A DNA stretch of 64,000 nucleotides from Emiliania huxleyi CCMP1516. Taxonomy: Eukaryota > Haptophyta > Isochrysidales > Noelaerhabdaceae. Below, in pieces: positions 21,724-30,900 of this stretch; within the stretch, counting starts at the first letter, position 1; each line of letters opens with the position of its first letter. Below the pieces are notes generated by a model. That model was given only the letters and a program-made list of their open reading frames with translations. It did no database searches and was not told where the DNA came from. Position numbers and translations under genes: made by a program. The stretch lies in the NCBI RefSeq assembly GCF_000372725.1, contig NW_005202428.1:1586822-1650821 (forward strand). The letters run 5' to 3'.

Positions 21724-22670
21724 TTAGGTGAGGGGCACGACTACCCGCCTGGAAGGCGCTCTCATCAGCAAGTCACCCAGGCACCAACTCCTGGGTGTTT
21801 ACGCTTGACTACGAAACCATGCAGTGGATGCAGCTCGATCAAAACGGCGACGCCAACAGCTGGCCCCTGGGCGAGTTCCTTGCGCTCAGGATGAGGTGCG
21901 AGCCATGATGCTCGACTATCAGCGTGCACCAAGTCGCTCACATTCCGTGAGTTCGTCAACGGGCCGAACTCTCCAAGTCGACGGCGATCTCGAACTCCGA
22001 CAACTGGACCGGTGCACCGGCCGCGTAGGACGATGGCTCCCTCGACGACATCCCTTCATCGACGGACGCCTTCACCGCCGCCGGCCCTGGGCCATCCAGC
22101 GCGGCCTCCGACGGCCTGCACGTGATCGAGGTACAGAAACGGTGGCTGCCGCAGCTCACACCCTAATCTATCTGCCTTAGGCACGGAGCCAACGGAGCCA
22201 TCGCGCATGCCCGCATCGCGTGCGGCTCCGAGGTCTCCCGCCGAGACCGGCTCGGCGCGGCGCGTGGCCGCACGCCGCCGTTGAAAAGGCGATAGGAGAG
22301 GGGAGAGCGCCGGCCACATCGAGCGAGCGCTGACGTGTAAGGTGTCTGCGCTGCTCCGGTGTGTGTGGGATTATGCCTCCCCCCCCATCTGTGCGGCGAG
22401 GTGTTTGCGGTGGGTGCGATGGCCGATCGTGCGCGATGGCCTACCATTGTGCGTGGTGTCGGTGTGTCGGTCGTCCGGAGCGTGTGGCGGCGCCGTTGCA
22501 TGCAGCGACTCTGCTCACGTGCCACGACTGCTTTGACTGACTTATGAGTGCTGATGGATGATCTCCGACAACCCAAAACCAAAATGAAAATGCGGAGTGG
22601 GCCCACTTTGGCGTGCAGATCCTGCGTCTCTCACTGCCCGCAACAACAGAGGCGGGTCCGCCGCAGGTCA
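21724..22670 (+). repeat. Tandem segmental duplication, unit 2 (degenerate)
   Basis: Second copy of the 20755-21722 unit. An indel near 21880 shifts the EF-hand-like frame, and many short deletions relative to unit 1 are visible. Confidence 0.85.
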
Positions 22671-22709
22671 ACCACTAGTATTTCCAAAAAACGAAAAGAA
22701 ATCGCGTGA

Positions 22710-23702
22710 ATGATGACGACGGTGTCCCTGGACGACGACGCCATCCTCTCCGCCACGCGCGCGGTGCTTTCCGAGCGCGCCGGTGACGGCGGGCTCACTG
22801 CGAAGGATGTGCGTCACGCCGTCGAGGAGCGACTTGGGCTGCAGCGGGACGCGCTGCTGGAGCGGCGCGAGGTGGTGATCGCTGCGATTGAAAAGGCGGT
22901 CAACGAAAGTGGTGCCGCCGAGTCCGAGGTGGACCCGGCCGCGCTCCAGGCGACGGTCGCGGCGCTTGAAGGCAACGACGCCGCCGCGACCGCTCTCGTG
23001 CTGATTGGTCGCGCCGCCGGTGCTGAGGCGCCGGCGATGCTTCTCGCTGCCGAGAGCGCCGCGGCGAGCGAGAGCGCGGCGCGCGCGCTGGTGAGTGAGG
23101 GGCTCGGGTCGGCGCTCCTGCCTCTCCTCTCGCCCTCCACGCCCAAGCAGACGGCGGAGCTAGCGCTGCGTCTTCTCTCTGCGGCGAGCAAGCACGCGGC
23201 CCCCGACCTCTCCCAGCGGCTGCTCAAGGATGGGGTGCTGCCGGCGCTGCTGCCGCTGCTGGCGCTGGCCCTCGGTGACGCGGTCGCAGTGCGCGTCGCC
23301 GCGCTGCTGCACGCACTCGCCGACAGCCCCTCCTCGCGCTTCCGCCTGCTGCACGGAGGCGCGGTGCGGGCGCTGACGCGCGCCGTGGTGGAGCCGGCGT
23401 CGAGCAGCAGCCTGAAGGAGTACAGTGTGCAGGCGACGGCGTCGGTGGCGGGGCGGCCGGAGGACGAGGTCTCGCTGCCCCAACTTCTCGGCGACCTCTG
23501 TGGCGAGCGGCTGCCCGGCACGCAGCGCGAGGGCCTCGCCGCGCTGCAAATCATCGCCGAGCTGCAGCCCGGCGCTGCGGAAAGGCTCGGCGGCGTGGGC
23601 GAGGTTGCGCGAGGGCTGAGGGCGGCGGTGGGCTCAGCCGACGCGGCGGTGGCGGAGGCGGCGGCGAGCTTGCGGCGAGTGCTGAAGCTCGGCGACGACT
23701 AG
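22710..23702 (+). CDS. DEK-C domain plus armadillo-like repeat protein
   Basis: An intact 330-residue frame. Residues 10 to 65 (AILSATRAVLSERAG, LTAKDVRHAVEERLG, RREVVIAAIEKAV) match the pattern of the DEK C-terminal domain, a small helical nucleic-acid or protein-binding fold. The remainder is all helical, Ala/Leu-rich and built of repeats of about 40 residues (for example LVSEGLGSALLPLLSP, LLKDGVLPALLPLLAL, LLHGGAVRALTRAVVE), typical of armadillo/HEAT repeats. It probably acts as a scaffold or adaptor. It starts at ATGATG just after the end of the duplicated units and has no visible introns. Confidence 0.7.
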   Translation: MMTTVSLDDDAILSATRAVLSERAGDGGLTAKDVRHAVEERLGLQRDALLERREVVIAAIEKAVNESGAAESEVDPAALQATVAALEGNDAAATALVLIGRAAGAEAPAMLLAAESAAASESAARALVSEGLGSALLPLLSPSTPKQTAELALRLLSAASKHAAPDLSQRLLKDGVLPALLPLLALALGDAVAVRVAALLHALADSPSSRFRLLHGGAVRALTRAVVEPASSSSLKEYSVQATASVAGRPEDEVSLPQLLGDLCGERLPGTQREGLAALQIIAELQPGAAERLGGVGEVARGLRAAVGSADAAVAEAAASLRRVLKLGDD

Positions 23703-24124
23703 TCGAGAGACAGAGGTAGGAACGGTGCACTCGGTCGCCTCGCAGACTCAAGAGGGCGCGGAGTGCTCGCGCTGCTGCGTGCTGGCAAAGCAGCTCAGAC
23801 CCTGATCCCTGTTCCCACAAGGAGATCTTAAAACAGAATATCCAATGTGGAGAAATGGTACTAAAAAAAAATGTGCCGGCTTAACGGAGTCGGAGAGAGT
23901 CGCACACCTGACTTTTTGACTCGCGTTGACGCGCCTGTGCTAGTGCATTGGCGTGCACTCAGTGCTGACGAGAGCACGAGCGGGTTCGAGCGCGGCCTGC
24001 TGACACGTGACAGCTCTCAAACGAGCAGGCGGAGCGCAGTGTGCGCGCGACTCTGGCTGTGGCTGGCTCTGGGACGTGGCTCGTGGGCCCGAGACCGCTT
24101 TTGCGGCCGACTATACAGCGCATC
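23703..24124. other. Intergenic region between convergent genes
   Basis: Three-prime flanks of the armadillo-like gene (+) and the proline-rich gene (-). I see no gene. Confidence 0.5.
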
Positions 24125-25018
24125 CTACGCTACCAGGCGAGCCGTCGCAAAGCGCTTCAGCTCCGGATCCTTCGTCAGAATCCCGTCGATCAAGACGTCC
24201 ATTTCGTCAGGCTCCTCCACAGCGGGCAAGGCCGTCAGGAGCTTGAGCTCGGGTGCATGACGGGTAGGTCGCCTCCAGCGGTCGGTGATGAAACGCAAGA
24301 GACCAAGAGCGGTGGAGCGGCCGACGGGAAAGGCACTCAGTACCGCGATAAAGGCAAGTGCTGACAGGAGCAGAGAGAACACGCTGCTCAAGGCCGACGC
24401 CGGATCCGGCGGTTGTGGTTGCAATGATGGTGGACTTGCCGACAGGAACAGGGACTGCGCCGGCAGATGTGGCGCTGGCGATGGCAGCCATGGCGGCGGG
24501 GCGGGAGGTGGCTGTGGCTCGGGCGACAGGGGAGGTGGGGGTGGTGGCGACGGTGGTGGAAGAGGTGAGGGAGGCGGTGGGAGCGGCGGGGGGCGCGGAG
24601 GTGGACGGAAGGGGGGTGGCGGGGCAGGAGGTATCACGCAGTCCAGTATCCTTGGAAGCACGAAGCTCTCTTGCGTCTCAAAATCAATGTAAAAGCCATG
24701 GCTGGGAGAGGCATTGGCGGGCAGCAGAAAGTCCAGGCGGGCGCTGCCTGATCGAGCTCCTGTAAGCCGGGCTCCGTTCCATCCAATGGGCGCAGTTTGG
24801 AAGCTAGTTTGCAACGACAGGGCTGCCAAGGGGTGCCACCGCCGAAGATTGACGTGTACACGAGTCTGTCCCGCCGATAGAGGTTCGACAGAGATGTAGG
24901 GATCGAGAGCGCACCATGTGGCTGGTGGCGACTGCGGCGGTGAGATCAGCGGCGGTTCTTGCTCCGGTCTCACTTCTGATTCGGCGCCCTGGAAACGAAT
25001 CGCGTCAGTGCTGAGCAT
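24125..25018 (-). CDS. Proline-rich single-pass membrane protein, C-terminal part
   Basis: The frame opens MLSTDAIRFQGAESEV, continues with a beta-rich domain (ISVEPLSAGQTRVHVNLRRW ... GFYIDFETQESFVLP), then a Pro-only linker of about 65 residues. One transmembrane helix follows (SSVFSLLLSALAFIAVLSAF), and a cytoplasmic tail ends DPELKRFATARLVA. The plan (globular domain, Pro linker, membrane helix, tail) is the same as that of the gene at 2833-5509, although sequence identity is low. There is no signal peptide at this ATG, so more exons upstream (25.0-25.4 kb) are likely. Confidence 0.5.
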   Translation of the reverse strand: MLSTDAIRFQGAESEVRPEQEPPLISPPQSPPATWCALDPYISVEPLSAGQTRVHVNLRRWHPLAALSLQTSFQTAPIGWNGARLTGARSGSARLDFLLPANASPSHGFYIDFETQESFVLPRILDCVIPPAPPPPFRPPPRPPPLPPPPSPLPPPSPPPPPPLSPEPQPPPAPPPWLPSPAPHLPAQSLFLSASPPSLQPQPPDPASALSSVFSLLLSALAFIAVLSAFPVGRSTALGLLRFITDRWRRPTRHAPELKLLTALPAVEEPDEMDVLIDGILTKDPELKRFATARLVA

Positions 25019-25392
25019 GCGCTGCTGCAGACAGCTCGATACTCTTCTGGGACTGTCTCGCGGGTCGGGGCTACAGACTCCTCCGCTGCACCCGCCAACT
25101 CGACTGCGCGGCGGGCACTTCGTCCTTCGCCGTTTCCTTATTTTTGAGCTTAGCCTTCGATGTTATGAAACAACGCAAGGCGGACATGGCATATCGCTCT
25201 CGGGCCCACAGACATCCCGCACACTCGCCGCACCTTATTTTTTGAGCTAGCCTTATTTTTTATTATGTGGATCTTATGAACATACCCGAGGGTGAACTGC
25301 TGACGGGGTTTGCGATGAGGATTTTATTCGGATTGCTTTTGACTCTTTGCGTCCAGTTTCAGAAGACGTACGAGTAACGTTATCGGAGCGAC

Positions 25393-26009
25393 ATGACTGT
25401 GCCGCTCGGCGCGTTGAAGCAGTTCTTGGCAGCGCTGCAAGCGCATGATCTCGAACGTGCTAAGGCTCTTGCTTTCCGGAGTGCGCAGCGGCCTCCACCC
25501 TTCTCGCGCCTCTCACTGCCCTGACGCTCCAGCTTGGCGTCTCCAGTTTTGACCGACGAGCCGAACAATGAGACTGTGCTCGGAGCCTTACCTCACATCA
25601 ACCGCTGCCTCGAACTCACGCAGCGTGGTGCGCATTCTCTCGATGCTCGCAGCGCCTTATCAATTCTTAGGCCCGTGTCGCGTTCGCAGGCGTCAGCGAG
25701 GCGGAAAGCGAAGAGGGTGGCTCAGACGAGAGCGGCGAGAGCGGCGAGAGCAGCGCCAGCGACGAGAGCGGGGAGGAGGGCGAAGGCAGCGACGTGGAGG
25801 GCGAGAGCGGCAGCGACAATGACGAACTCTGTAGCGACGGCGAGAGCAGGCTAGAGGCACAACAGCCTGAGTCGGAGAAGGCCACTTCCGCGCCGGCAGA
25901 GCAGGATCAGGCTATGGCAGAGCGTCTGGCTCAGCTCATGCAACCTGCACGCGACGTCCACCTCCGAGCTTCCCTCCGCAATTTGGTGCAGGAACTAGCT
26001 ACTGAATAG
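25393..26009 (+). CDS. ERICH2-like acidic protein, three exons
   Basis: Exons 25393-25480, 25547-25627 and 25690-26009 join in phase (introns of 66 and 62 nt, GTGCGC...AG) to give about 162 residues. The start reads LGALKQFLAALQAHDLERAK, and the first splice gives ALAFRILTDEPNNETVLGAL then PHINRCLELTQ. The pattern FLxALxxxDxxxAxxL...ILxxEPxN...LPxI resembles the conserved segment of glutamate-rich protein 2 (ERICH2). An acidic Glu/Ser-rich stretch follows (about 25700-25860), then a helical C terminus. The family assignment is from memory of the motif and is moderate. Splice joins are good. Confidence 0.55.
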
Positions 26010-26512
26010 ACACGTTGAATTAGCGATACCGTTGGAGATCAATGGATGCGTGGGGGCGCATGCACGATCTGCGGCGCGGCTGCACAGCGCGTCACCGCGT
26101 GCCGTAGGCCTGCCATGACTCCACACTTAAAGACGAAAGCATTAAACCACGGCTGCCCGGGCCACGGGCGTGGCGAGGATTGCCGAGGTCGGCACACGCC
26201 GGGGCGTCGAGGACGCCTGTGTGTGTTCATCATCATTGTGTTTGCCCGGATGCCGGAAGGTCTGGTCAGCGCTCCTGCAGCGCGTCCAGGGGGCCCCTAA
26301 TAAATGTTCAAGGGACCTCTGTCGAGCTCGAGGAGGAGACCCGAGGCCTCGAAGAAACATTGGCGGTGTGTGTGTGTAAAATGCGTACCGACTGCGGATA
26401 TTGTTCGTGTCTGCACGCACGTTTTACCGCGTCCTTCCTAGTACCACTCTCTACTTCTCGTGTACCTAGCGAACTCCGCTCTCCTATGGTCAGGTATAGA
26501 CCCTGACCCTCT

Positions 26513-27100
26513 CTAGGCTTCCGCCCAGCCCTTCTCCTTTGCCTGATTCATGTTGAGTTTGTGAACCTGCGAGGGCGATTGCGGTGAGGCGCGGCGGTTG
26601 CAGTGAGCGAGGTGCAAAGGCTGTTGCGGTGAGCGGGGTGGTGGGTGGTGGGGTGGGCTGAGCAGCGAGCTTGCCTGTGACATGTGATGACGCAAGCCGT
26701 TTCGTTTGTCAGACAGCGAGCCCTTGAAGGCGAAGCTCGCCTTGCCCTCGCTCTTGCACTTGAGGCACCACGTGCGGCGCAAGTGAGAGGCGTCGTCCAT
26801 CGCAGCCATGTCCTTGCGTTTCAGTCGTTTCAACTTTGGCTCCCCGGTGCCAAGCGCGGCCGGCTCCTCGCCGGACGCCGCTGCTGCCGCCACTGTTGCT
26901 GACGCGACCGGTAATACTGCCGTCGCGACGTCCGACGCAACCGCGTCTGTTGCCCGGAGCGGGAGATCCACCGGCGTCGCGAGGAGCGGGAGGTCTACCG
27001 GCGCAGCGGCGAGGTGGCGCGTGCAGGCCTCGGCCTCGACGAACTGAGCCGACGGAGCGCCCTGCAGGGTGTCGGCAAGGGCGGCAAACATCACCAAAGC
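26513..27100 (-). CDS. Hypothetical basic protein, weak
   Basis: A minus frame gives AALGTGEPKLKRLKRKDMAA, DDASHLRRTWCLKCKSEGK and FAFKGSLSDKRNGLRHHMSQ, then low-complexity Pro/His. The CLKC pair and basic patch could be real coding sequence. The frame continues into dispersed-repeat DNA upstream (27.2 kb), so the start is unclear. No family is recognised. Confidence 0.25.
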   Translation of the reverse strand, partial: ALVMFAALADTLQGAPSAQFVEAEACTRHLAAAPVDLPLLATPVDLPLRATDAVASDVATAVLPVASATVAAAAASGEEPAALGTGEPKLKRLKRKDMAAMDDASHLRRTWCLKCKSEGKASFAFKGSLSDKRNGLRHHMSQASSLLSPPHHPPPRSPQQPLHLAHCNRRASPQSPSQVHKLNMNQAKEKGWAEA

Positions 27101-27291
27101 AGCGAGAGCGGTCTCTGCGGTTGAGCGCTGCGGCTGAGCGTCTTGCGGCGCGCGCGGAAGCCCAAGCGGATATGATTTTTCCGGGAGCCTCTGTGTTCGG
27201 GCGTGTTGTGGCGGCGTGCCGTCCTCCCATCCCTCCCTTGGTTTGGGCGTTTTGTTTTCTTTTTCCGGGCGTCTCATGAGTGCCCTATTTA

Positions 27292-27434
27292 TTTGCGTCC
27301 CGGCGGGTGGGAGAATATGTGTCGTCTGATGTGTCACTGTGTGCGTCACATCGATGTGGATAACAAGCACGGTCGATCCGTCAAAGCGATACACTCGTTC
27401 CTATCACATATTCTCCCACCCACCGGGACGCAAA
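27292..27434. repeat. Inverted repeat, 30 bp arms
   Basis: The left arm 27292-27321 (TTTGCGTCCCGGCGGGTGGG...) and right arm 27405-27434 are reverse complements with one mismatch, separated by 83 nt. The left arm abuts a copy of the dispersed TTTCTTTT module. Confidence 0.85.
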
Positions 27435-27970
27435 ACGCTCTCGGCGAGAGCCACAAGAAGGCGTCCACACAGCAAGCCACTCGTCGGACAGGCGTGCTCG
27501 CTCGATGCCGGCGAGCGCATTGCGCACGCTTTGGACGGTGGCGAAGCCAAAAACACCGATGGTGGCCGTCCGCTGGCGTGAGCGGCGGCGGTCGAGACCT
27601 CACCCTTCGCCGACGACCCAACCTTACGCGGAACAACCCAACCCAGGCCCACCAACCCAACCCAACCCAAAAAGCACGATTCTCCTGTTGGGCCCTCAGT
27701 GCTGCTCTCAATCCTAGCCTGGTAGAAAAGAAGGTTCACCGCGACAGCTAGGTAGGCGCGAGATTAGGAAATTACTCGGTAGACACTCAGAAGGGACCCT
27801 AGTGCGCGGATTTCATTCTCAGTTCGCACCCCCGGCAAGTAAAATTCCTAAAAAAGAGGGAGTTTCTAAAAAAGAGGGAGTTTCGTCGAAATTTCTTAAT
27901 CCGAGCGAACGCTGGCTTTCGCAATTTGCACATTTCAACTCCGGGTACGGCGGCAAGGGACATAACGTCA

Positions 27971-30900
27971 ATGCTCTCCCTCGACGACACGGGCGTGCCG
28001 CTATCTTCCGCACTGGCCGCCTTCTCCTCGCGTCGCGATGCGGACGGCAGCCTCGACGCTGACTCGATGCTCGAGCAGCTCCCGTTCCGCACGCTGATCG
28101 AGCTCCTGCCGCAGACCGACCGTCCTGCTGTGTGCTCCATGGACCTGAGCCGAGCCGCGTGCACGCACGCGCGGCTGCGCCGCTTCGTGGCGGATGAGGT
28201 CTGTTTCAGCGACTACGGGGTCGGCCGCAACGACCGTGTGGCGATCCTCTTCCCAAACGGTCCCGAGCTGGCAGTGGCGTTTGTGGCAGTGCTGTCGTAC
28301 TGCACGAGCGCGCCGCTCAACCCGGCCAACACTCCGCAGGAGATCAAGGCCGAGCTCGAGAATGTGCGCGCAAAGGCGATCATGGTCGCGGCCGGTGAGG
28401 ACAACGACGGCATACTCGCGGTCGCCGAGGTATCGCCCACGCTCGGCCCGAGACGAGAGCACGTGGAGGGGTGCCGTGACTCCGTACTCCGCACGCCCTG
28501 CGCAGGAGCTCGAGCTCGTGGTCATAGAGTGCACCCTCGACCCGGCCACCGCGGGCATCTTTCAGATGAAGGCCCACATCGCGGATCGCAGGAGCGACGT
28601 GGTGCAGTTGGATCCAGAAGACAGCCGCTGGCAGCCGCAGCAGAGGGAGGACTGCGCAATGGTGCTCCACACCAGCGGGTCAACAGGCAATAAAAAGGTG
28701 GTGCCACACACCGTCGAGGACCTGCTGATCGGCGCGGTCGCCATCGCTTCCGCCTGCCAGCTCACCCCCAAAGACGTGTGCTGCAACCAAATGCCGCTCT
28801 TCCACATCGGCGGCATCGCACGAAATGTGCTCGCGCCGATCCTCTCTGGTGGCTCCGTCGTGTGCATGCCGTACTTCGAGCCGAAGCTCTTCTGGACGGT
28901 CGCGAGCGACTTCAGCTGCACATGGTATTACGCGGGCCCGACGATGCACACCATGATCCTCGAGGCGTACAAGGCCTTCCCCGCGCCGCGCCCACGCATA
29001 TCACTCCGCTTCATCGCCAACGCGGCGGGGCCGATTCTCCCGACCATTGCCGAAGAGATGCGCGACACCTACTCGGCGGCGGCGGGAGGGTTCTGCTCCA
29101 TCATGCCGTCGTACGGGATGACAGAGTGCATGCCCATCTCGTCGCCGCCCGTCGGGTACAACCTCGACCGGCCCGGCAGTTCGGGACAGATCGTGGGCCC
29201 ACGCTGCACGATCCGCGACGCCGCGTCTGGCGACGAGGCACCGAGCGGCACCGTCGGCGAGATATGCGTCTCGGGCCACCCGGTGATGCGCGCATACGAG
29301 AACAACCCAGAGGAGACCGCCAAGAACTTCATCGGGCCCGGCAAGGCGTGGTTCAAGACGGGCGACCTCGGATACCTCGACGAGGACGGCTACCTCTACG
29401 TGACGGGCCGCTCCAAGGAGGTCATCAACCGCGGCGGGGAGATCATCGCACCGTCCGAGATTGAGAATGCGCTCGTGTCCCACCCGCGGGTGAGGAGCCT
29501 CGTAGCCTTCTCGACGCCGCACGCCCTGCTGCAAGAGACGATCGGTGTGTGCGTCGTCACCGAGCCGGGCATGCCGCGCGTCGGCCTGCAGGGGCTGCAG
29601 GCGCACGCGGCCCTGGAGCTCCACCCTTCCAAATGGCCGCAGCTGGTCGTCTACGCGAGCGACCTGCCAAAGACCGCGACGGGCAAGGCGATGCGCGTGC
29701 GCCTCGACAAGCGCATGGCGCTGCCTGAGATTTCGGACGAGACGCCCGAGCGAGGCCGGCTCTTTGAGGCAGAGATGGTGCCGCCCGGCGCACCCGTCCA
29801 GGCGCCCATTCCGACGGCGCCACTTGAAGTGCGCCTGCCCGACGCAGAGGCGGCGATGCGCTCGCTCCCTGGCGTGGACGACGCGTACGTGTGTGAGCGC
29901 GAGCTGGAGGGCGGCCGGCGGGCAATTGTGGGCTACGTCAGCCCCGCCACGGTGGACGCGGAGCAGGTTCTCGCCGCGCTCACTGGCAGCTTGCACGAGT
30001 ACCTTGTGCCAGCGAGGGTCGTGCCGACAGACGCGCTGGTGCGCGGCAGCGACGGCGCGGTCAACCAGGCGCTGCTGCCTGAGATGCGCCCCGTCCACTC
30101 GCACGTGGCGCCGAGGACGGACCGCGAGCGCGCCGTACAAAAGCTCTGGTGCGCTGTGCTCGGCACGCGCGAGGAGGATACGTCGATGGACGCAGACTTC
30201 TTCTTCTCCGGCGGCTCGTCACTGCTTGCCGGCACGTTGGCCGGCGAGGTGAAGAGCCAGCTCGGTATGCCGATGAGCGGGACGACCCTCTTCAAGCTGC
30301 GCACCATCGCCGAGATCGCCGAGGCGGTCGAGACGCACCATCGGCAAAAGGACCTCGAGATGGCGACGCTTGCGCGGGAGCCTCGCAGCGACCTCGAGAA
30401 GGATGGCCCGCTCGCACGACTCGCCCGTTTCGCCACCATGAGAGCGGGGGGGACGCCCCGCGACCCCAGCGACCTCGCTGAGCGGGGCGGCCTGCACGAG
30501 GAGAGCGAGATGCTCGCGAGCGGTGCCCCAGCCAAGCCGCCGAAGCCGCAGCGTCCCGTCAGCCAGCACTCGTTTCTTCCTCTCTTTGTCCAATCGCTCC
30601 CGCTCCTCTTCTTCCACCCCCTCCGCCGCCTCGCATCGTGGGCGCTCTTCCTCGCCCTCTGGCTCACGATGATGGATCCGGCGCCGGTGTTCATCTACCT
30701 CTCGCCACAGCAGCTGTTCGAGACGGAAGAGTGGGTGCGCGAGGAGTATCGGCCCACGGACGACGAAAGCGATGTGTGGATCGCGCCCCCCGACGGCTCT
30801 CTCATCAGCACGTGGGAGGGCTACGAGGACTTTCAGCGTGTGGAGTATGTCGACGACGCAGAGGACTTCGAGGTGCCGGCCCACCGTAGTGTCCTGCCAC

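Noticed and set aside
28194-28505. Upstream part of the long frame feeding the Pls-like gene
   Set aside because: Before 28506 this frame is Ser/Thr/Arg-rich shadow sequence. The real N terminus is in the neighbouring frame, joined by a GT-AG intron at 28430-28505.
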